Assembly (NCBI GenBank): GCA_009792885.1
Contig: WMCF01000121.1
Span: forward strand, 939,262 to 1,003,261
Direction of reading: 5' to 3'
DNA from: Eremophila alpestris peregrina
Lineage: Eukaryota > Chordata > Aves > Passeriformes > Alaudidae
DNA: 64,000 nt
Shown: positions 57,169 to 64,000 of the stretch, one piece after another
How positions within the stretch are numbered: position 1 is the stretch's first letter
How the letters are laid out: each line of letters opens with the position of its first letter
The notes under the pieces: model-generated
Databases searched by the model: none
The model's input: the letters and a program-made list of their open reading frames with translations, nothing else
What the model was told of the DNA's origin: nothing
Program-made: the position numbers and the translations under genes

Positions 57169-58616
57169 CTATTATGGAAATGGTAAGTACAGCACATCAA
57201 GTACTAACAGAACTTCTCTACATTATTCTGTCAGTGTTCCCTGTCCTGGCCTGGATAAAGTATATCCTTCCCTTTACATTGGACTGTATCTCACCAGCAT
57301 TGTGTGTTCACTCTTTTTGACTGATCTGGGCAGATACCATCATGTAAGAATTGTGCCATGTCGGAAGCAGTTTGTTAACAAATATATCTATGGGTAACCC
57401 ATGGAGTTTATGAAATTCTATTTACCATTAAATGTATTCAGTAATTTATTGTCTCAATGGACTGTCTCACCAAAAAAAAAACAAAAAAAAAACAAAAACA
57501 AAAACAAAAAAAACCCAACCAAATATCAGTTAGAAAGAGAATTTAAGAATTTAAAAACCATTGAACGAGGTCTATTGGTAAGTATCTCCACAAAATAACA
57601 CGTGTGTTGCAGGAGAAAAAGTCAATAATATTCCACATTTTTTATACAATGTAAAACTTTACAATGTCTTTCCCAATTCCTCTTTTATACATATGCTGGA
57701 GTATCACTAGACTTCTTTAGAAGTCAATAACAGAAGCAATCTAGTGAAAAAATTATTGGGTTTTTTGGCAATTATCTGAATTGGGGTATATTCCTGTATT
57801 GTAGGAGCAAAAATTGCATGTGGCTTTTACAATCTCTAAAATATGTTCATATAACATATATAAATATCCTATATTAAATTTGATTTTTTTATTTAGTAAG
57901 AATAGTTCTGCTAAAAGAGTTATTTATTAAACTTTTACTATTATTTAATTAAAAAGGAAGGTGGTTGCTTGCTATATGGGAAATTTTGTAGCCTCTGTTT
58001 CCAGGGAGAATATATTTTAGTAATTTTTTTGACATTCCCTTTATCTGTCTCACATAGTATACTTTCCTGATAATTTGTCTGTGCTGCAGAAAACAAAGTT
58101 TACACAGAAGTTCACTGACAAGTGTAAATTAAAACCAAAAAGAAAACCTTTGGCTTTAAAGCCATGAAAAATGAATTGTTATAAAATAATATTAAAATAT
58201 ATTTAAAGATTTGTTGTAGTTTGGAGATATGCATATCACCAATACCAAAGGAAAAAGAGAAGTTGTAATGTACTGCCTTCTCTCCTTTTGCCAAAAAATG
58301 GGAAAAAAACAAACGTTAAATTTCAGCTGTAAGGTATGGAAGTTCAGCTGAGCTGATCAGAGAAGTAGGGCAGTAAGTGTCCTAATTTGGCAAGAAAGAG
58401 TAACAATTTAGAAAACAAGTTGGATTGAAGACTTTTTCAGCTCAACATTGGAACAGTGCTTGAAGTCTGAGGATACCCTCTGAAATCTTAAGAATAATAG
58501 CAATGTATCAGACTACTGCATATTTGCAAAGAGGAAATATTTTCTTACTCAAAAATTCAAACAATAGTGTGGAGAGTAATACGAAATTTGAATAAAATTC
58601 ATTTATGCTAACCCTA

Positions 58617-58639
58617 TTTTTTTTTTTTTTTTTTTTTTT
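58617..58639. repeat. Poly-T run
   Basis: 23 consecutive T followed by GCAG. It mimics a strong splice acceptor, but no open exon follows. Confidence 0.9.
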
Positions 58640-59689
58640 GCAGACAGGAAAATTCTTGTGGTAGTGGGTAATTTCTCTATATCACAAACTAAGAGCACTG
58701 GATCTTCAAACTGAGTGCATGCCCCACAGGACAGGTGGCTTTGATACCTAAAATCAGGGAATATATATATACTGGAGAATAGAGAACAGTGAAATAAATA
58801 GGATAAATAATAGATCCTGTAACTAAATAAGAAGGAGGTTGTACTGCCCAGGAAGTAGAAACAGGAGTGGAAAATTATTATGTATACACAAAGACTGTGG
58901 AAACTGGATAATCTAAAGGACTTCGATTGCTGGGGAAAAAAACAAAAGAAAATGTCTCTGAGAAAAAATAGCTATATGTGAAAGCAGCAATTGCACCTAT
59001 GCTTGTTTATACATAGAATTAACGTGATACTGAGGAACAAACTGGGTACATCAAATAAAGCAAACACAGAACAGAGAAGAGTGACTACAACTTAAGAACC
59101 GGAACACAATAATTAGAAATGCAAATGTGAGATTACTGGTACATTATTATAAACCTGAAAAGAACTATTGAGGAAAAGACCTCTCTCTTCAGAGACAGGC
59201 AGTCGCTTTGGAAGTTGGTAATGGGTAGTGAAGAAAACACCACAGGATTTCAATATTTTTCAAAGCCCCAGATTGAAATAGGTATGTCTAGATACAGGCT
59301 GGTTATTGCAGCCTTAAGTCACCAACAGCATGAAAAGGAAAGATGTTTAGAAGAAGCTCAGATTAAGGATGGTTTCGTTTATGCTGCAGGTGCAAAAAGG
59401 GGAAGGAAACTGTTAATCCCATTTTATAGTTATGAAACATTATAGTTATGAAATGAATATGAACATAGTCAGTAAACTCATTGACTCTAGTAATTTCTCA
59501 AGAAGTCATAAATCAAAGTTAGACCTACAGTACAGCTCACTACAAAACTTAGAAATGTGAGAATCAAAACAAACTGACTTTACTGAAGATGAGTGGGGAC
59601 TAGAGGATTTATGTTCAAATTCAGGAGAGTATAAAAAAATTGAATGCAGCTATTAGATGCTATAGAACAATGGGAAATTTAGACATATA

Positions 59690-59716
59690 TATATATATAT
59701 TTATATCTATATAAAC
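59690..59716. repeat. (TA)n microsatellite
   Basis: Alternating AT dinucleotides with a single TT interruption. Confidence 0.8.
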
Positions 59717-61614
59717 AGTCACACATATAGGGAAGATGTATTGTATCTCAGTACTAACAGACTTAACCATGACATGATAACCAGAAGAAAATGTCAGAAG
59801 AAGTTATTTATTTTTCATAGATTACAGGCAGTGCAACTAAGTAGTAAATGAGATACAACAATGAAAAGGACACTATTATGTTAATATACTCTATGGCTAC
59901 AGTCTTGTTATTAGAACTGCATCATAAAACCAAAACATCAAAGGCTTCTTTCTGGAAAATTGCCGACTTTTAGAAGCCGGCGTCTCCGTAAAAGATGTTA
60001 ATAAAAATTACCCTCCAGGGAAAAATACCTCAAGTCTGTCAAATGAAATGCACAGACCACATAATGGAGAAAGTAGAGGGTGAGATTCTAAAATGAAAGG
60101 AGGAATAATAAAGCACTGGGAAGTTGAGAAGTTCAGAAAATTGATTGATTCCACAAAACTCAGATTTAAAATTCAAAGAAATTGTAAAGCCTAACCCCAC
60201 CCAGAAACAACAAGGACAGCAACAAAACAAACCAACCAAACCCCACCCCAAACCAAAATAAAAACTCGGCAATGAAAATTAATGTCCCCAGGTCCTCATC
60301 CTTATATATACATATAAATATCCCGAGCTAAAGTAGGTATCTTGCACCTGAAAATGTTAATTCCAGAGCTGCTATAGAATTGTTTATGTGCATGTTTTAG
60401 GAGTAGAATTGGAGTCAGGCGAATTCTGGACCGTCTCTCTTCTCTCTTGTCCTTCAGATTTCATAATAAATTACACATATTACTCAGTCTATCATTTGGG
60501 AATTTGGATGAAAGTGCTAATATGTTTTTCTGGAAATTTTAAACAGGTGCATGTTAAGAAAATCCTGGCATATCAGTAGGAGGGTGGAGAGCTTAGAAGT
60601 GTTTTAAAAATAGCTTGGTGACCCTATCATTGGGCAGACAATGACAGGAAATTGTGTTTTAATGACACACAGTGTAGTGATAGATTTAGTTCATTTTCAG
60701 GCCTGGCTAGAAATGCCTCAGGCTATTACAGTTCTAGTCAATCATGCAATTTGTTATTATCAAAAAGATTGGAATGGTGATTCTGTCAAAAGATGTTCCA
60801 GAGAATGCCAAAGCTATCTGCAGCAAATAGCAAGAGATTTGACGACTCAAAGGCAGAATTATGCATTTACACAGCCTGTATAAAGCTAGAGGGCTAATTT
60901 GAAAAGCAATCCAGATTCCCCTCGGAGACAATCTCAGCAACTGCAGATGTGTTAATTGACTTGGACGAACAGGAAGCAATTCAAAAATGCAATTCAATAA
61001 CTAACAGCATAGAAGATTATGAAGGGCAGACATCTTACAGAGACTAACAATGACTGTTATAGTTAAATGAATTAACTCCTGTCCGCTCCAGTAATGGCAT
61101 CCTACAGACATAAGCAGCTCTTGGAAATAAGATGTAGCTATTTTCTATAATAAAGATATCCAGTAGATTATCACCTCTCTACTGTCATGAGGAGAATCAG
61201 TGTAAGTTGGTCTTAAACATTAGGAATTTCATGACTGTTGTTTCTTGTAGAAATAGAAAGATCTTTTGTGCAACACTTTTCATGATTGTTAATGCCTCAG
61301 ATATTTTTTAGATATGTGAACATACTAACATTAGTTATAGTGGGTTTTCAACTCTGATTAATTACAGTCTATTTATCTAAATTTACCAGGGAGTCTCAAA
61401 ATATTGCATTACTATCCTACCTTTCAGTGTCTCTTACCGTTTTATAATGTCACAAACTTCTTTAAAACACTTATTCTCAAGTGAGATGGCTGTATGATAG
61501 CAAAGGAAAAAAAGCACTAGAGACTCTGTAACTTTCCTCATAGGAGTTCTGTAAGCTTCAGTTAGTATCCTTAGACAACTTCGAAATCTTTCACTGCCAG
61601 CTTACCCGAAGATA

Positions 61615-61700
61615 TTCATAAAATCACATAATATACTGAGTTGGAAGGGACCCAAAAGAACCATCAAATCCAACTCTTATTGGTTATGCTCTTAATGACC
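61615..61700 (-). mobile_element. CR1 LINE 3'-terminal fragment
   Basis: Short reverse-complement CR1 end: 'aaaatcacataatatactg', then 'agttggaagggacccaaaa' and 'ccatcaaatccaactc'. Only the last 80 or so bases of the element remain. Confidence 0.75.
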
Positions 61701-62959
61701 ATGAACGGTATTATGTGATCCTAAACCCATAAGAGTTTGGGGATATTAGAGTGGAATGCAACAGTAGTTCTACATGTAGTAACATTTTATGTGAATTTTT
61801 AGGAAAAAAAAAAAATCCATAACAACATTTCTTTTACACTCTGATAGACCATCAGTCAGTTACATTGAGTGACAATTATTTAAAGAGAGGGTTCAAAAAA
61901 GAAACACATAGTTGAAGTTCCTTCTGACATGTTCTGTGTCCAGTGGCACCTGTCTGAATCAGTAAGGTATTTGGTCATACTTGCATGTGCCTTCACCATA
62001 ACAAAGACTTTCAGCATCTTTTTCTTTCTATTCTCTCCAGTATTGAAAAGTGTTCTTGGTTTGCATGGAAATTATAACAATGATAAGTAAGTTTCAGTTC
62101 TCATTTAAGTATTTTACATGTCCTAGCAATTTTTTTTTATTATTTTCATTACTTTTTTTTTTTCTGGTTTGGAGGATACTATTTTGTGAGAGATAAAAAT
62201 TGTAAACCTATGTTGCAAATTAAAAACTCTGTCTTAATAAATATGAGAATAAAATGGTTGTAATTCCTAAGTTATACTAGTCACATTTAAATAAAACTTT
62301 GTCTATAACATTTCCTAGATTCATTGTAAGGGAGCTCATTGGCATTCCTCTGACTCCTGTGTTGTAAGCGCCTGTTTCAGCCTCATTCAAAATACATGTA
62401 GGAAGCAGGATCTTTTGAAAAACAACTCCTCCTAATTTTAATTACTTTACTTCACATTGGATTTTTCTTATATAGTATTTATTAGATTTACTAAAATTAC
62501 AGATTTGCAACTTAATTACACTAAACAATTAAACTTTCAAACTTTTTTTTCTGATGTGGGAAAAATGTGGTAAATTGATGAGGTGTGGAGCCTTTGTAAA
62601 TTGTCCTTATTTACTGGTGTCATGACATTATTTTGAATTTTCATGTGAAATTCTTTTTGTGATGCATTGTTTCTGAAGACTGTCAATTGTGTGATGAATG
62701 TATATTTTAATGATCATTTCAAATATTCAAAAGTAAAGTATACTCCGGGAGTTAAACTCAGAGATTTTAAATGCACAAAGGTATGATCACAACATTAATG
62801 CAGCTGAAAATAACAGTTGGTCATGTAACTCCAAATGGTTATTGTATTACTCTTCTCTTCTGTCCAGCAGCAATATGATGACACCGAGCACATACATCAA
62901 AGATCAGTTGGGGACTCCCATATTTATGCCTGGCCTGGCTTTTTCCTGATGGTGTGTTC
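61701..62959. other. AT-rich non-genic DNA
   Basis: No gene or recognised element. Confidence 0.55.
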
Positions 62960-63400
62960 CTCTTTGGAAAGCAGTGGTTGGGACACTGCAGCCTATGGGG
63001 AGGACCCATGTTGAAGGAGTTTGTGAAGGACTCTTTTCTGTGGCAGGGACCTCACAGTGGAACAGAGAAACAGTGTGAGGAAGTAAAAGTGTGGCAAAGA
63101 TAAAGTGTTATGATCTGATAGCAATCCCTGTTCTCCATTCCACTGAATCTACATGAGGAGAAACAGGTTGAAGAGCCATGAGTGAAGTTCAGCCTGGTAA
63201 GAAGGATGGTGGGAAGGTGATTTTAGTTTTGCTTCTCACTAATCTACTCTATTTTTAATTAATCTAATTATTTGATTTAATTAATCAAAATTAATTAATT
63301 TAATTACTCTTTCCCAAGTCAAGATTGTTATGCCCATGAAGGTAGTTCATGTACAATCTCCCTATGCTTATTTTGACTCCTTTTTTGTCATCAGCAGGTT
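62960..63400 (-). mobile_element. LTR-like dispersed repeat, copy 3
   Basis: Same block order as copies 1 and 2: 'aggacccatgttgaagga', 'gtgaaggactcttttctg', 'gagtgaagttcagcctgg', an expanded TTAATTAAT stretch (about 63255-63305), 'actctttcccaagtcaaga' and 'tatgcccatgaagg'. The right end is lost. Confidence 0.48.
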
Positions 63401-64000
63401 CATGGCTGCTGCCTGCTGCATTATTTTGGCAAACTCTCAAAAAGTTTGTGATGAGAAAGTACTTCCCTTCAGTTCTGTCACCTGGTTTTGGGTACAGTAA
63501 TACTTTGTCTTTCATGCCACCAGAGTGCTTTAAAGTGCTATCATCATAAAACATGTTTTCCCACCAGATACAGATTTTTCCCTCTGTCTCTCAGATGTGG
63601 AGTTAAGAGCTTCTCACTCAAACCAGTGCAGAGGTGGTCATGCCTGTGTAGTCCTCCACCATCACCAGTGGAAGCAAGTCACCTGTTTTCCCACAGAACT
63701 AGAAAGAAGTGGATTTGGATGGAAAGATATATTTAGTAGAAAGATGAGAGGACATGACAAATACAGTGTCAACATATGTATATTCTTTCAAGTTGCTTGA
63801 TCAGTGAGGCCATACTTAAACCTTCAGGCATAGTGTATGGTGGTACTGATTTATCACTGCTATGAAACTTGGAGCATCTCCCCTGAATGAATTCTCCTGT
63901 CTAACTCAGAACATTTCAAGCTCTTGGTATACTGTTCTCTCCCAGGAGAAAAAAGAAGAACACTTAAGAACTTATACAAAGTTCTTAGAACTTAATTCTA
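63401..64000. other. Non-genic DNA to window end
   Basis: No gene supported. Overlapping 60-85 codon frames on both strands show no motif. Confidence 0.5.

Larger units (their letters stand above)
55491..61614. other. AT-rich non-genic DNA
   Basis: No gene found over about 6 kb. Microsatellites at 57104-57168 and 59690-59716, an A-rich (AAAAAC)n tract at about 57472-57512 and a long T run at 58617-58639 are present. The segment 60640-60960 is less AT-rich and could be a conserved non-coding element, but that needs alignment. Confidence 0.5.

Noticed and set aside
58617..58646. Very strong splice-acceptor look-alike (23 T then GCAG)
   Set aside because: No open exon or donor follows. A homopolymer run is the simpler explanation.
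60640..60960. Possible conserved non-coding element or exon
   Set aside because: Composition differs a little from the neighbours, but with no alignment there is nothing to support a call.

Overview
This is vertebrate, almost certainly avian and probably songbird, nuclear DNA. It is a mostly AT-rich, gene-poor stretch with CR1 LINE 3' ends in both orientations, avian-type solo LTRs and two class II endogenous retroviruses. There is no bacterial-style gene packing and I saw no tRNA, rRNA or CRISPR array. The avian assignment rests on the CR1 sequences and the alpharetrovirus-like transmembrane Env in both proviruses. Species and chromosome cannot be read from the sequence.

Layout. 1-11772 is AT-rich non-genic DNA with a CR1 fragment (about 3640-3965) and a possible old LTR (8070-8502). 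A solo LTR with a 5-bp target duplication lies at 11778-12171. An isolated CpG island sits at about 14930-15340, with inverted CCAAT boxes just beyond it. ERV1 (16907-25463, minus strand) is a nearly complete provirus: 594-bp LTRs, 6-bp target duplication, tRNA-Lys1,2-type primer site, gag, pro-pol and env. Its splice donor, env acceptor and gag-pro frameshift site are all readable. All its genes carry stops or frameshifts. Next, 27435-30326 on the minus strand holds one uninterrupted 963-codon reading frame built from degenerate repeats of roughly 45 residues. I do not recognise it, and it is the best candidate for an undescribed host gene here. ERV2 (33200-40247, plus strand) is an older provirus with LTRs, primer site, broken gag and broken env, but about 2.6 kb of AT-rich DNA where the rest of gag and all of pol should be.

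From 40.2 kb to the end there is no supportable gene. This part holds four CR1 fragments, a solo LTR with a perfect 6-bp target duplication (48899-49509), three related LTR-like repeats (about 50540, 52430 and 62960), microsatellites, and a probable assembly artefact at 43203-43390. The artefact is a Nextera mate-pair junction sequence between two identical 78-bp copies.

How the parts relate. The two proviruses have different LTRs, primer sites and gag sequences but related CX6CC-type transmembrane Env subunits. The LTR differences I counted by eye (16 of 594 in ERV1, about 5% in ERV2) make ERV1 the younger insertion. The repeat-protein frame lies between the proviruses, shows no retroviral motif, and has its own promoter-like GC-rich upstream region and downstream polyadenylation signal.
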